Positions 17,453-27,200 of a stretch of DNA of 64,000 nucleotides are shown here, in pieces (positions within the stretch are counted from its first letter, which is position 1; every line of letters starts with the position of its first letter). Location: positions 62,001 to 126,000 of the forward strand of contig NZ_CAJPVG010000012.1 in the NCBI RefSeq assembly GCF_905397375.1, read 5' to 3'. Below the pieces are notes generated by a model that saw only the letters and a list, made by a program, of their open reading frames with translations, did not search any database and had not been told where the DNA came from. The stretch comes from Ralstonia mannitolilytica. Lineage in GTDB: Bacteria; Pseudomonadota; Gammaproteobacteria; Burkholderiales; Burkholderiaceae. Made by a program: the position numbers and the translations under genes.

Positions 17453-19090
17453 ATGGGCGCATCCGTCGTTGTGGAAGGCCTGCACATCACCGCAGGCGAA
17501 CAGACCCTGGTGGACAACCTCAGCTTTGCCATCGAGCCCGGCGAAGTGCTGGCCCTGATTGGCGAATCCGGCTCGGGCAAGACCACCACCGCGCTGGCAC
17601 TGATGGGCTTTGCGCGCCATGGCTGCGCAATCGCATCGGGCAGCGTGCGCATCGGCGATATCGATGTCCTGCATTTGCCGGCCGCACAGCAACGCGCCTT
17701 GCGTGGCCGCACCGTTGCCTACATCGCGCAGAGCGCCGCCGCGTCCTTCAACCCGTCGCGCACGATCATGGACCAGGTGGTGGAGCCCGCCCGCATCCAC
17801 GGCACGATGACGCGCGCAGAGGCGCAAGCCAAGGCCGTGCAGCTGTTTCGCGAGCTGGCGCTGCCCGAGCCCGAGACCATCGGCCAGCGCTACCCGCACC
17901 AGGTGTCGGGCGGCCAACTGCAGCGGCTCATGGCTGCGATGGCGCTCATCACCGATCCGGATCTGGTGATTCTCGACGAGCCCACCACCGCGCTGGACGT
18001 GACCACGCAGATCGAAGTGCTGCGCGCGTTCCGCCGCGTCGTGCGCGAGCGCCGCGCCACGGCCGTCTACGTGAGCCACGACCTGGCGGTGGTGGCGCAG
18101 ATGGCGGACCACATCCTCGTATTGCGCGGCGGCCAGATGCAGGAGCTGAACCCGACGGGGCACATTCTTGCCACGCCCGATCACGACTACACCAAGAGCC
18201 TCCTGGCCGCCGCACGGCCCGCACCGCGGCCGCTCGAGCATTGCCTGGGCGAGGGCGAACTGCTGCTCGACGTGCACGGACTCAGCGCCGGTTACGGCCC
18301 CGTCGACGCCAGCGGCCAGCCGGCCACGCGCATCCTCGACGACATCGATTTCAAGCTCTATCGCGGACAGGCCATCGGCGTGATCGGCGAATCGGGTTCG
18401 GGCAAGACGACGCTTGCACGCGCCATCGCGGGCCTGATCGCGCCCTGCCACGGGGGCATGACGTTCCGGGGCAGGCCGCTCCAGCCGCTGCTCGCCAACC
18501 GCACGCACGATGAGCTGCGCCGCATCCAGATCGTGTTCCAGATGGCCGATACGGCGCTCAATCCGTCGCACACCATCGAGCGCATCCTGGCGCGGCCGCT
18601 GCAGTTCTACAAGGGGTTAAAGGGCGAGGCACTGCAGCGTCGCATTCGCGAGCTGCTCGATCTCGTGCGGCTGCCGCATAGCGTCGCGCGGCGCCTGCCC
18701 GGCGGGTTGTCCGGCGGGCAGAAACAGCGCGTGAACCTGGCGCGCGCACTGGCCGCAGAGCCGGACCTGATCCTCTGCGACGAGGTGACCTCTGCGCTGG
18801 ACACCGTGGTGGGCGCCGCCGTGCTCAACCTCATGGCCGATCTGCGGCGCGACCTGGGTGTGTCGTATCTGTTCATCAGCCACGACCTGCACACCGTGCG
18901 CGCCGTCTGCGACGAGATCGTCGTGATGCAGCACGGCCGCAAGCTCGCGCAGGTGGCGCGCGCCGATTTTGACCGCGGCCCGCACCATCCGTACTACGAA
19001 CAGCTCGCCAACTCGGTGCCGGAGCTGCGGCAGGGCTGGCTCGACGAACGGGACCACGCGATGCCGCATCCGGTGCCGCTCTCCGCCTGA
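17453..19090 (+). CDS. ABC transporter ATP-binding protein with two fused nucleotide-binding domains
   Basis: A 545-residue cytosolic ATPase equivalent to DppD and DppF fused. Domain 1 has Walker A GESGSGKT at residues 37-44, signature SGGQLQRL and Walker B LVILDEPTTALD. Domain 2 repeats these as GESGSGKTT, SGGQKQRVNL and LILCDEVTSALD, with glutamate in both catalytic positions, so both sites look active. Residues between domains (HDYTKSLLAAARP) are the usual oligopeptide-transporter linker. It energises the two permeases immediately upstream. Confidence 0.94.
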   Translation: MGASVVVEGLHITAGEQTLVDNLSFAIEPGEVLALIGESGSGKTTTALALMGFARHGCAIASGSVRIGDIDVLHLPAAQQRALRGRTVAYIAQSAAASFNPSRTIMDQVVEPARIHGTMTRAEAQAKAVQLFRELALPEPETIGQRYPHQVSGGQLQRLMAAMALITDPDLVILDEPTTALDVTTQIEVLRAFRRVVRERRATAVYVSHDLAVVAQMADHILVLRGGQMQELNPTGHILATPDHDYTKSLLAAARPAPRPLEHCLGEGELLLDVHGLSAGYGPVDASGQPATRILDDIDFKLYRGQAIGVIGESGSGKTTLARAIAGLIAPCHGGMTFRGRPLQPLLANRTHDELRRIQIVFQMADTALNPSHTIERILARPLQFYKGLKGEALQRRIRELLDLVRLPHSVARRLPGGLSGGQKQRVNLARALAAEPDLILCDEVTSALDTVVGAAVLNLMADLRRDLGVSYLFISHDLHTVRAVCDEIVVMQHGRKLAQVARADFDRGPHHPYYEQLANSVPELRQGWLDERDHAMPHPVPLSA

Positions 19091-19107
19091 CAAGACAAAG
19101 GAACACC

Positions 19108-20196
19108 ATGAACCCAGCATTCCGCATCGCAATCATTCCCGGAGACGGCATCGGCAAGGAGGTCATGCCCGAGGGCCTGCGCGTCATCCAGGCGGCGGCC
19201 GGGCGCTTCGGTTTCGAGCTGGAGTGCCATCACATCGAATGGGCCAGCTGCGATTACTACGAGCAGCACGGCCAGATGATGCCCGACGACTGGAAGACCC
19301 AGCTCAAGGGCATCGATGCAATCTTCTTCGGTGCCGTCGGCTGGCCGGCCACCGTGCCGGACCACGTTTCGCTGTGGGGTTCGCTGCTCAAGTTCCGCCG
19401 CGAATTCGACCAGTACATCAACTTGCGTCCGGTGCGCCTGTTCGAAGGCGTGCCGTGCCCGCTCGCCCACCGCAAGCCCGGCGACATCGACTACTACGTC
19501 GTGCGCGAGAACACCGAAGGCGAATACACGTCGCTCGGCGGCATCATGTACGAAGGCACCGACCGCGAAGTCGTGATCCAGGAATCGGTTTACTCGCGCA
19601 AGGGTGCAGAGCGGCTGCTGAAGTTCGCCTTCGACCTCGCGAAGAGCCGCGCACGCAAGCACGTGACGCTCGCCACCAAGAGCAACGGCATCGCCATCAG
19701 CATGCCGTGGTGGGACAAGCGCGCGGATGAAGTCGCGCGGCAATATCCCGATGTCACGCTCGACAAGCAGCACATCGACATCCTGACCGCGCGCTTCGTG
19801 CTGCAGCCGGGCCGCTTCGATGTGGTGGCCGCCACCAACCTGTTCGGCGACATCCTCTCGGACCTTGGGCCCGCCACCACCGGCACGATCGGCCTGGCGC
19901 CATCGGCCAACCTGAACCCCGATCGCACGTTCCCGTCGCTGTTCGAGCCGGTGCACGGCTCGGCGCCCGACATCTACGGCAAGAACATCGCCAACCCGAT
20001 CGCGATGATCTGGTCCGGCGCGTTGATGCTGGATTTCCTCACGCAAGGCCAGGGGGCGGGACGCGCCGCCCACGACGCAATCGTTGCCGCCATCGAGGCG
20101 GTGCTCAAGGACGGCCCGCGCACGCCCGACCTGGGCGGCACCGCCAACACCACGCAGGTGGGCGAGGCGATTGCCGCGCACGTTGCCTCCGCCTGA
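19108..20196 (+). CDS. Tartrate dehydrogenase/decarboxylase-like, isopropylmalate dehydrogenase family
   Basis: A 362-residue NAD-dependent beta-hydroxyacid oxidative decarboxylase. FRIAIIPGDGIGKEVMPEG opens the protein, RENTEGEYTSLGG is the substrate-loop signature of the tartrate dehydrogenase subgroup, and FGDILSDLGPATTGTIGLAPSAN carries the metal-binding aspartates. EPVHGSAPDIYGKNIANP binds NAD. The metal and catalytic residues appear intact. AAGGAAC precedes the ATG. The real substrate is probably a 2-hydroxy-3-carboxy acid, perhaps tartrate or malate. It lies between the transporter and a semialdehyde dehydrogenase. Confidence 0.9.
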   Translation: MNPAFRIAIIPGDGIGKEVMPEGLRVIQAAAGRFGFELECHHIEWASCDYYEQHGQMMPDDWKTQLKGIDAIFFGAVGWPATVPDHVSLWGSLLKFRREFDQYINLRPVRLFEGVPCPLAHRKPGDIDYYVVRENTEGEYTSLGGIMYEGTDREVVIQESVYSRKGAERLLKFAFDLAKSRARKHVTLATKSNGIAISMPWWDKRADEVARQYPDVTLDKQHIDILTARFVLQPGRFDVVAATNLFGDILSDLGPATTGTIGLAPSANLNPDRTFPSLFEPVHGSAPDIYGKNIANPIAMIWSGALMLDFLTQGQGAGRAAHDAIVAAIEAVLKDGPRTPDLGGTANTTQVGEAIAAHVASA

Positions 20197-20223
20197 TCGT
20201 TCATTTGCTGCCGACTCCACACC

Positions 20224-21693
20224 ATGTCTCTCTCGATCCAACGTGCGGATCTGATCCGCAACGCCAACTACATTGCCGGCGAATGGCAGGCCGCTGCCGG
20301 CGCACAGCTCGACGTGACCGACCCGGCCACCGGCAACCTGATCGCGCGCGTGCCGGATTCGGGCGCGGCGCAGGCCCGTGCCGCGCTCGATGCCGCGCAT
20401 GCTGCATTTCCGGCCTGGCGCAAGGTGCCGGCCAAGCAGCGCGCCCAGATCATCAAGCGCTGGAACGATCTCGTGCTCGCGCATCAGGATGACCTGGGCG
20501 CGCTCATCTCGCTGGAGCAGGGCAAGCCGCTGGCCGAAGGCAAGGGGGAGGTCGCCTATGCCGCAAGCTACATCGAATGGTTTGGCGAAGAGGCCACGCG
20601 CATGAACGGCGAGACCATTCCCGCGCCCGTGCCAGGCCGCCGCATGTTTGCGTTGCGCGAGCCGGTGGGCGTGGTGGCGGCCATCACGCCGTGGAACTTT
20701 CCCGCGGCGATGATCGCGCGCAAGATCGCCCCCGCGCTGGCGGCGGGCTGCACGGTGGTCTGCAAGCCGGCCGAGGACACGCCGCTGACTTCCCTCGCGC
20801 TCGTGCGGCTGACGCAGGAGGCGGGCGTGCCGCCCGGCGTGCTGAACATCGTGACGGCCTCGCGCGAGCGCACGCCGGAAGTCGTCGATGTGTGGCTGGA
20901 CGATGCGCGCGTGCGCAAGATCACGTTTACCGGCTCCACCCCCGTGGGCAAGCACCTGGCGCGCCGCAGCGCCGACACGCTCAAGAAGCTGTCGCTCGAG
21001 CTGGGCGGCAATGCGCCGTTCATCGTATTTGATGACGCCGATATCGACGCGGCCGTCGACGGCTTCATGGCCGCCAAGTTCCGCAACGGCGGGCAGACCT
21101 GCGTATCGCCGAACCGCGTGTTCGTGCACGACGCCGTGCACGATGCGTTTGCCGCCAAACTGGCTGCCCGCGTGGCAGCGCTCAAGGTGGGCCCCGCCAG
21201 CGACCCCGCCTCCCAGATCGGCCCGATGATCAACGCCCGCGCCGTCGAGAAGATCGATCGGCATGTGCGGGACGCCATCGGCAAGGGCGCCAGGCTGATG
21301 GCAGGCGGCGAGCGCCTCACGCAGCTCGGCCCGAACTACTACGCCCCCACGGTGCTGACCGGCGCCGATGCCACCATGGCCTGCGCGTGCGAAGAAACGT
21401 TCGGCCCCGTCGCACCGCTCACGCGGTTCTCCAACGAGGCGGAGGTCGTTGCCGCCGCCAACGACACGCCGTTCGGCCTGGCCGCCTATTTCTACAGCCA
21501 GGATGTACGCCGCATCTGGCGCGTGGCCGAAGCGCTGGAAACCGGCATCGTGGGCATCAACGAAGGTGCGCTGGCCGCGGAGGCCGCACCGTTCGGCGGC
21601 GTCAAGGAATCCGGCTATGGCCGCGAAGGCTCGGTGCACGGACTGGACGACTACCTGCACATCAAGTATGTCTGCCAGGGACAGCTTGATTAG
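20224..21693 (+). CDS. NAD(P)-dependent succinate-semialdehyde dehydrogenase-type aldehyde dehydrogenase
   Basis: A 489-residue ALDH of the GabD class. PWNFP with N158, the general base E259 (LSLELGGNAP) and the nucleophile C293 (GGQTCVSPNR) are intact. The oxyanion and end motifs EETFGPVAPLTRF and FGGVKESGYGREGS match the succinate-semialdehyde group. It would send a four-carbon semialdehyde into the TCA cycle, a logical last step for an aminotransferase or amine oxidase pathway. It is the last gene of the plus-strand catabolic operon and is followed by terminator-like hairpins. Confidence 0.92.
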   Translation: MSLSIQRADLIRNANYIAGEWQAAAGAQLDVTDPATGNLIARVPDSGAAQARAALDAAHAAFPAWRKVPAKQRAQIIKRWNDLVLAHQDDLGALISLEQGKPLAEGKGEVAYAASYIEWFGEEATRMNGETIPAPVPGRRMFALREPVGVVAAITPWNFPAAMIARKIAPALAAGCTVVCKPAEDTPLTSLALVRLTQEAGVPPGVLNIVTASRERTPEVVDVWLDDARVRKITFTGSTPVGKHLARRSADTLKKLSLELGGNAPFIVFDDADIDAAVDGFMAAKFRNGGQTCVSPNRVFVHDAVHDAFAAKLAARVAALKVGPASDPASQIGPMINARAVEKIDRHVRDAIGKGARLMAGGERLTQLGPNYYAPTVLTGADATMACACEETFGPVAPLTRFSNEAEVVAAANDTPFGLAAYFYSQDVRRIWRVAEALETGIVGINEGALAAEAAPFGGVKESGYGREGSVHGLDDYLHIKYVCQGQLD

Positions 21694-21722
21694 GGCGATG
21701 CGGTAGAGCGGTAGGCATCCGG

Positions 21723-21768
21723 AGGGGGAGATGCGTCTCCTCCTGTGCGTTTGTCCTTGAGGACATTT
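21723..21768 (+). terminator. Candidate terminator after the semialdehyde dehydrogenase gene
   Basis: Two consecutive hairpins: a 9-bp stem at 21723-21731/21736-21744 with loop TGCG and one G-T pair, then TGTCC-TTGA-GGACA at 21752-21765 followed by TTT. They lie between convergent genes. The T-run is short. Confidence 0.5.
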
Positions 21769-21955
21769 CGCCAAGACAGTGCCGACGCGAGCCGGCGAGC
21801 GGGGCTTATGTCGCGTAGGCTTTCAGGATGTCTGGTGTGCTGCTGGCGTTGCATGCCAACGCCGCTGTTGCGGTCGCACTGTGCTTTTGCTACCTGGCGC
21901 CGAGCGCCGTCGAGACGCCTCGGCGATGCGCGCCCCGGCCGGGTGGCGCGAGGGC

Positions 21956-22672
21956 TCACACCGCTGCCGCCGCGTCGCCTTCCCTGACCGCCGGCAGCGG
22001 CAGCTGCGCGATTCTCTCTGCTTCCGCGCGCTTGACTCCCAGTGCCTGGAGTACGAAGACGGCCGCACGTTCGGCCAAGTGTTCGATGCGAACCGCAGCG
22101 GCCCGCTGACTGCGCTGCGCGGTGGCGGGGGCTGCCGCAAAGTGCAGCTCGGCCGCCACACCCGCGAGCACGGTGCCAATCACCGACAGCACGCTTGTCA
22201 GCGGATCCGACACCACGAACCGCTTGGCTGCCAGCCCGCGCCTGCTGTCGCGTAGCAGGCGCAAGCCCAGGCCGCGCGTCAGGGCGCGTGTCGACAAGCC
22301 TTCGCGCATCAGCAGCCGGCCCCAGACCGGTTCGCGCTGCGCCCGCAGCAAGGTATGGCGGACGGAGATGGCGATGACCTCTGCCGGATCGCTCAGGCCA
22401 TGCGCAATGCCATCCAGCCTGTCGGCAAAGTCCTCGAACGCCCAGTCGATCAGGGCGGTAACGAGCCCCTCCTTCGATCCGAAGTGGTTATAGAACGAGC
22501 CGAAGCCCACATCAGCGGCTTCGGTGATCTCGTTGATGGCGACGCGCTCGATGTTCCTTTCAGACAACAGCAACAGCGCCGCTTGAAGCAGACGTGCCCG
22601 TGTTTCTTGTTTGCGCCGTGTGCCGCGCCGCTCGCGGCAGCCTTCTGCCACGCGATTCGTGAGGTTCCGCAT
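21956..22672 (-). CDS. TetR family transcriptional regulator, local to the RND pump
   Basis: A 238-residue TetR repressor. The helix-turn-helix reads VAINEITEAADVGFGSFYNHF, a normal TetR DNA-binding domain, followed by an all-helical ligand domain. It is a close paralogue of the regulator at 32619, with nearly identical HTH and shared segments such as LSDPAE, SVRHTL, REPVWGR and AAKRFVV. The minus-strand promoter places transcription start near 22695, right at the upstream ATG (22696), so the ATG at 22672 is preferred unless the message is leaderless. It is divergent from the pump operon and presumably represses it and itself. Confidence 0.9.
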   Translation of the reverse strand: MRNLTNRVAEGCRERRGTRRKQETRARLLQAALLLLSERNIERVAINEITEAADVGFGSFYNHFGSKEGLVTALIDWAFEDFADRLDGIAHGLSDPAEVIAISVRHTLLRAQREPVWGRLLMREGLSTRALTRGLGLRLLRDSRRGLAAKRFVVSDPLTSVLSVIGTVLAGVAAELHFAAAPATAQRSQRAAAVRIEHLAERAAVFVLQALGVKRAEAERIAQLPLPAVREGDAAAAV

Positions 22673-22701
22673 AGGGGTCTGGAATGGTGTTCTCATCCGC
22701 G

Positions 22702-22730
22702 ATGATAGTGTCTTACGTCATAGTTGACAA
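22702..22730 (-). promoter_or_regulatory. Sigma-70 promoter for the TetR gene
   Basis: Minus-strand -35 TTGTCA (22725-22730), 17-bp spacer, -10 TATCAT (22702-22707), each one base from consensus. The -35 overlaps the -35 of the opposing pump promoter. Confidence 0.7.
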
Positions 22731-22752
22731 GATTATCAGTTATGAGTTTAAT
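22724..22752 (+). promoter_or_regulatory. Sigma-70 promoter for the RND efflux operon
   Basis: -35 TTGACA (22724-22729, perfect), 17-bp spacer, -10 TTTAAT (22747-22752, 5 of 6). Predicted transcription start is near 22759, giving a leader of about 276 nt to the GTG at 23035. Confidence 0.75.
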
Positions 22753-22756
22753 GTCG
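22725..22756. promoter_or_regulatory. 32-bp TetR-type operator, copy 1
   Basis: An imperfect dyad bounded by TGACA and TGTCG covers the -35 to -10 region of the pump promoter. It matches the element at 33440-33471 at most positions and at identical length. Binding by the adjacent TetR protein is inferred from position and conservation. Confidence 0.65.
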
Positions 22757-22773
22757 GAATGTAGGGTCGATCA

Positions 22774-22915
22774 GGGTGATGCGCCCTGAGTTAGGACGCG
22801 GTGATGGGGCAAGCACCCAGGCGAAAAGGCCAGAGAGCCGTCCGCCGTTGCTTGCCGGCTGAGTGCAGCCATTCGCCGAGAAGTGGTTCCTGAACGCCGT
22901 GGAGACAGGCGACTC
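22774..22915 (+). ncRNA. Possible glycine-riboswitch-like leader element, degenerate
   Basis: Within the leader, GGGTG (22774-22778) can pair with CACCC (22814-22818), enclosing a 7-bp hairpin with one mismatch (22781-22799) and then GGGGCAAG (22806-22813). This is followed by CAGGCGAAAAGGCCAGAG (22818-22835), close to the conserved glycine-aptamer 3' block CAGGCAAAAGGACAGAG. A weaker second set, CGCCGAGAAG (22874) and ACAGGCGACTC (22905), follows in the order expected for a tandem aptamer. The usual P3 stem of the first aptamer is missing. The comparison is from memory, so this is tentative. Confidence 0.3.
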
Positions 22916-23034
22916 GCGTACCCGACATCCGAGTTCCGTTACGCGTAACCGGAGAGCCGATCGCACAGAAGAGGCGCGGCTCCTGGGTGTGCGTTACCCA
23001 TTGTTCGTTAGGCCATCACTTGCTTGGAAACATC

Positions 23035-24201
23035 GTGAAACATCCCGGTCGTCATGCGCAAACGACAGCGCGCCCCCACCTGTCCGTTGTCGGGCGTTCC
23101 AAACGTGCGCCCCTTGTCATTGCTGCCTGCTGCGCTGTACTGCTGGCGGGCTGTCACCACAGCGAAACCCTGGTCAGCGCGCCCAAACCGGTCGTTGCGC
23201 TGACGCTGCACCCGGACGGCAACGCCGTTGCCAACACACTGCCGGGGCAGGTGCAGGCGCGGTACTCCACGCCGCTGTCGTTCCGTGTTGCCGGCAAAGT
23301 GGTCGAGCGCCGCGTGCGCATCGGCGATAGCGTCAAGCAAGGCCAGGTGCTGGCGATGCTCGATCAGGCTGATTTGCGCAACGACCTTGCCAACGCTCGG
23401 GCGCAGCTGGAAGCTGCTGAACATCGTCTCGTCTATGCCAAGCAACAGCTTGACCGCGACCGCGCCCAATTGCAGGCGAACCTGATCGCGCCGGCGCAGA
23501 TGGAGCAGACGCAGGACGCCTACGCATCCGCGCTTGCGCAACGCGATTCGGCGCGCGCGCAGGCCGCACTCGTTGGCGATCGCCTGCGCTACGCGACGCT
23601 GGTGGCAGACCACGATGGCGTCATCACGTCGGAGGACGCCGACACCGGTCAGAACGTCCAGGCAGGTCAATCGGTCTATCACCTCGATTGGACGGGCGAC
23701 GTCGACATCGTTTGCGATGCACCGGAGAGCGCACTGTCCTCGCTGACCATCGGCAGCAAGGCTCGCGTGAGCCTTCCCGCCGCGCCCTCGCAAACGTTCG
23801 AGGCGCGCGTGCGCGAGGTATCGCCGACGGCCGATTCGCAAAGCCGGACGTGGCGGGTCAAGTTGTCTCTCGTGGCGCCGAACGCGGCGGTGCGCATGGG
23901 CATGACCGCCACGATCGCCTTCGATGCCAAGGGCGAGGCGGGAGCCGCGCGTCCGTTCAAGCTCCCGGTCACGGCGCTCTTTCACCGTGGCGAGGAGCCC
24001 GCAGTCTGGGTGGTGCGCGCCAACACAGATACCTTGGAGCTGCGCCCGGTCACCATCGCGCGTTACGACGAGCGCAGCGTGCTGGTTGCTTCCGGCCTGC
24101 ACGACGGCGATCGCGTTGTGATGCAGGGCGTGCACGCCGTGAACGCCGGCCAACACGTGCAGGTGGTTGCCCCGCTGCACCCTGAGGACTTCGCATCATG
24201 A
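23035..24201 (+). CDS. RND efflux periplasmic adaptor (membrane fusion lipoprotein)
   Basis: A 388-residue HlyD/AcrA-type adaptor. The N-terminus has a hydrophobic signal ending in the lipobox LLAGC (Cys at residue 40), so it is probably anchored to the outer leaflet of the inner membrane. A lipoyl half (VLAMLDQADLRND), a long coiled-coil hairpin (residues about 120-180, rich in ARAQLE/QLDRDRAQ), the second lipoyl half and a beta-barrel (RMGMTATIAF) follow. The GTG at 23035 is chosen because GGAAA precedes it and it gives a normal signal length. It overlaps the permease start (ATGA). Confidence 0.9.
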   Translation: MKHPGRHAQTTARPHLSVVGRSKRAPLVIAACCAVLLAGCHHSETLVSAPKPVVALTLHPDGNAVANTLPGQVQARYSTPLSFRVAGKVVERRVRIGDSVKQGQVLAMLDQADLRNDLANARAQLEAAEHRLVYAKQQLDRDRAQLQANLIAPAQMEQTQDAYASALAQRDSARAQAALVGDRLRYATLVADHDGVITSEDADTGQNVQAGQSVYHLDWTGDVDIVCDAPESALSSLTIGSKARVSLPAAPSQTFEARVREVSPTADSQSRTWRVKLSLVAPNAAVRMGMTATIAFDAKGEAGAARPFKLPVTALFHRGEEPAVWVVRANTDTLELRPVTIARYDERSVLVASGLHDGDRVVMQGVHAVNAGQHVQVVAPLHPEDFAS

Positions 24202-27200
24202 GCGCCGACGATCGCGAAACCGTGCAAGGCACGGCGCCGGCCGCGGCGTCTGCATCTCAGGCGGACGAAGGCGGCTTCAACCTGTCGGCATGGGCTCTGC
24301 GCCACCAGCAGCTGGTGATCTTCCTGATTGGGCTGGCGACGCTTTTTGGCGTGATTGGCTACACGCATCTCGCGCAGTCGGAAGATCCGCCGTTCACGTT
24401 TCGGACGATGGTGATCCAGACGTACTGGCCCGGCGCCACCGCGCGCGAAGTCCAGGAGCAGATCACCGACCGCATCGGGCGCCAGCTCCAGGCGGCGCCG
24501 TATGTCGACAACATCAAGAGCTATTCGCGCCCCGGCGAGTCGATGATCTTCTTCGCCATGAAGGACTCGGCGCCGGTGAAGGACGTGCCCGAGACCTGGT
24601 ATCAGGTGAGAAAGAAAGTGGGCGACATCCGCGCGACATTGCCCAAGGGCACGGTCGGACCGTTCTTCAACGATGAGTTCGGCGATGTCTACACCAATAT
24701 CTATGCGCTGGAAGGCGATGGCTTCTCGCCGGCGCAGCTGCACGACTATGCAGACAAGCTGCGGACCGTTCTGCTGCGCGTGCCCGGCGTCGCCAAGGTG
24801 GACTACTTCGGCGATCCGGCCCAGCACGTCTTCATCGAAATCTCGAACACGCAGCTGACCCGCCTCGCCATCACGCCGCAGCAGATCGCACAGGCCATCG
24901 ACGCACAGAACACCGTGGCACCGGTCGGCACGATCACGACCGCCGATGACCGCGTCTTCGTGCGGCCGACCGGCGCGTTCAAGGATGTGCAGGCGCTGGC
25001 CGACATGCTCATCACCGTCAACAAGCGCACCTTCCGGCTGGGCGACATCGCCAAGATCACACGCGGCTATGACGACCCGCCCGTGACGCAGATGCGCGCC
25101 AACGGCCATGCCGTGCTGGGCATCGGCGTCACGATGCAAAAGGGCGGCGATGTGATCGACCTCGGCAAAGCCCTCGAAGCAACGGCGGGTGAACTGCAGG
25201 CGACGCTGCCGGCAGGGCTGAAGCTGTCTCCGATTTCGAGCATGCCGCATGCCGTCAAGCACTCGGTGGACGAATTCGTGCGGTCGGTCGGTGAAGCCGT
25301 GGCGATTGTGCTGATCGTGAGCCTTGTATCGCTGGGCTTGCGCACGGGCATGGTGGTGGTGATTTCCATCCCCATCGTGCTGGCGGTGACCGCACTGTGC
25401 ATGCACATCTTCGGCATCGGGCTCGACAAGGTTTCGCTCGGCACCCTGGTGCTGGCGCTGGGGCTGCTCGTGGACGACGCCATCATTGCCGTCGAGATGA
25501 TGGCCGTGAAGCTGGAACAAGGGTGGAGCCGCCTGCGCGCCGCCGCCTTTGCCTACTCGAGCACGGCATTCCCGATGCTGACCGGCACGCTGGTGACGGT
25601 GTCCGGCTTCCTTCCGATCGCGCTCGCCAAGTCGAGCACGGGCGAGTACACGCGCTCGATTTTCGAGGTGTCCGCCATCTCGCTGATCGTGTCGTGGTTT
25701 GCTGCCGTGGTGCTGGTGCCGCTGCTGGGTTATCACATGCTGCCCGAGCACAAGAACGGCGCCTCTGAACATGGCCATGACCACGACATCTACAACACCG
25801 GCTTTTATCAGCGCCTGTCGGGGTGGATCGCGTTCTGCATCCAGCGCCGATGGGTGATCCTGGGTGTGACGGCGGTGCTGTTCGCGCTGGCCATGGCGGC
25901 GTTCACGCGCGTGCCCCAGCAGTTCTTCCCGAATTCGGAACGCCCCGAATTGCTGGTGGATCTGCGCTTGCCCGAAGGGGCGTCGTTTGACGCCACGCTG
26001 CGCGAGGCCAAGCGCCTGGAGAAAGCGCTCGACGGTCGAAAGGAGATCGAACACTTTGTCGACTACGTCGGCACCGGCGCTCCGCGTTTCTATCTGCCGC
26101 TGGATCAGCAGCTTCAGCAGCCGAACTTCGCGCAGTTCGTGATCACGGCCAAGAACGTTGAAGAACGCGACGCGCTCTCGCGCTGGCTCAACGCCACGCT
26201 CGAGAAGGATTTCTCCGGCGTGCGCACCCGTGTGGCCCAGCTCGAGAACGGCCCGCCCGTGGGCTTCCCGATCAAGTTCCGCGTGAGCGGCGACGACATC
26301 GCCACCGTGCGCAGCATCGCCGAGAAGGTGGCCGAGAAGGTCCGTGCCGACGCGCGCACCCAGAACGTGCAGTTCGACTGGGATGAACCGGCAGAACGTT
26401 CGATGTCGTTCGAGATCGACCAGATCAAGGCGCGTCAGCTTGGCGTGACGTCGGAGGATGTCTCCAACTTCCTCGCCATGACGCTGTCCGGCTATACGGT
26501 CACGCAGTATCGCGAACGCGACAAGCTCATCAACGTCGACCTGCGCGCGCCGAAGACGGAACGCGTCGACCCCGCCAGGCTGGCCGGCCTGGCCATGCCG
26601 ACGCCCAACGGCCCGGTTCCGCTCGGCGCGCTTGGGCATATGCAGAACAAGCTCGAGTACGGCGTGATCTGGGAACGCGATCGCCAGCCGACCATCACGG
26701 TGCAGGCCGACGTACGCGGCAACGCGCAGGGCATTGGCGTGACGCGTGACATCGACCAGGCCCTGGCCGACGAACGCGCCAAGCTGCCGGTGGGCTATCG
26801 CATCCAGATTGGCGGCGCGGTGGAAGAGAGCGTGAAGGGACAGACGTCCATTAATGCCGAGATGCCGCTGATGATCATTGCCGTACTGACGCTGCTGATG
26901 ATCCAGCTCAAGAGCTTTTCGCGCACGTTCATCGTCGTGCTGACGGCACCGTTGGGCCTGATTGGCGTGGTGACTGCGCTGCTGCTGTTCGGCAAGCCGT
27001 TCGGGTTCGTGGCGCTGCTCGGCGTGATTGCCATGTTCGGGATCATCATGCGCAACTCCGTGATCCTGGTGGACCAGATCGACCAGGACATCGCGGCCGG
27101 CCAGAGACGCTTCGACGCCATCATCGGCGCAACGGTGCGGCGCTTCCGGCCCATCATGCTGACGGCGGCCGCCGCCGTGCTGGCGCTGATTCCGCTGCTG

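Noticed and set aside
18994..21774. A 926-codon open frame antisense to the tartrate dehydrogenase-like and semialdehyde dehydrogenase genes
   Set aside because: It crosses the gap between two well-supported genes and has shadow composition without any motif.
22938..22949. GTTACGCGTAAC palindrome in the RND operon leader
   Set aside because: A perfect 12-bp palindrome, but with no partner copy elsewhere and in a position downstream of the promoter. It is not enough to call an operator.
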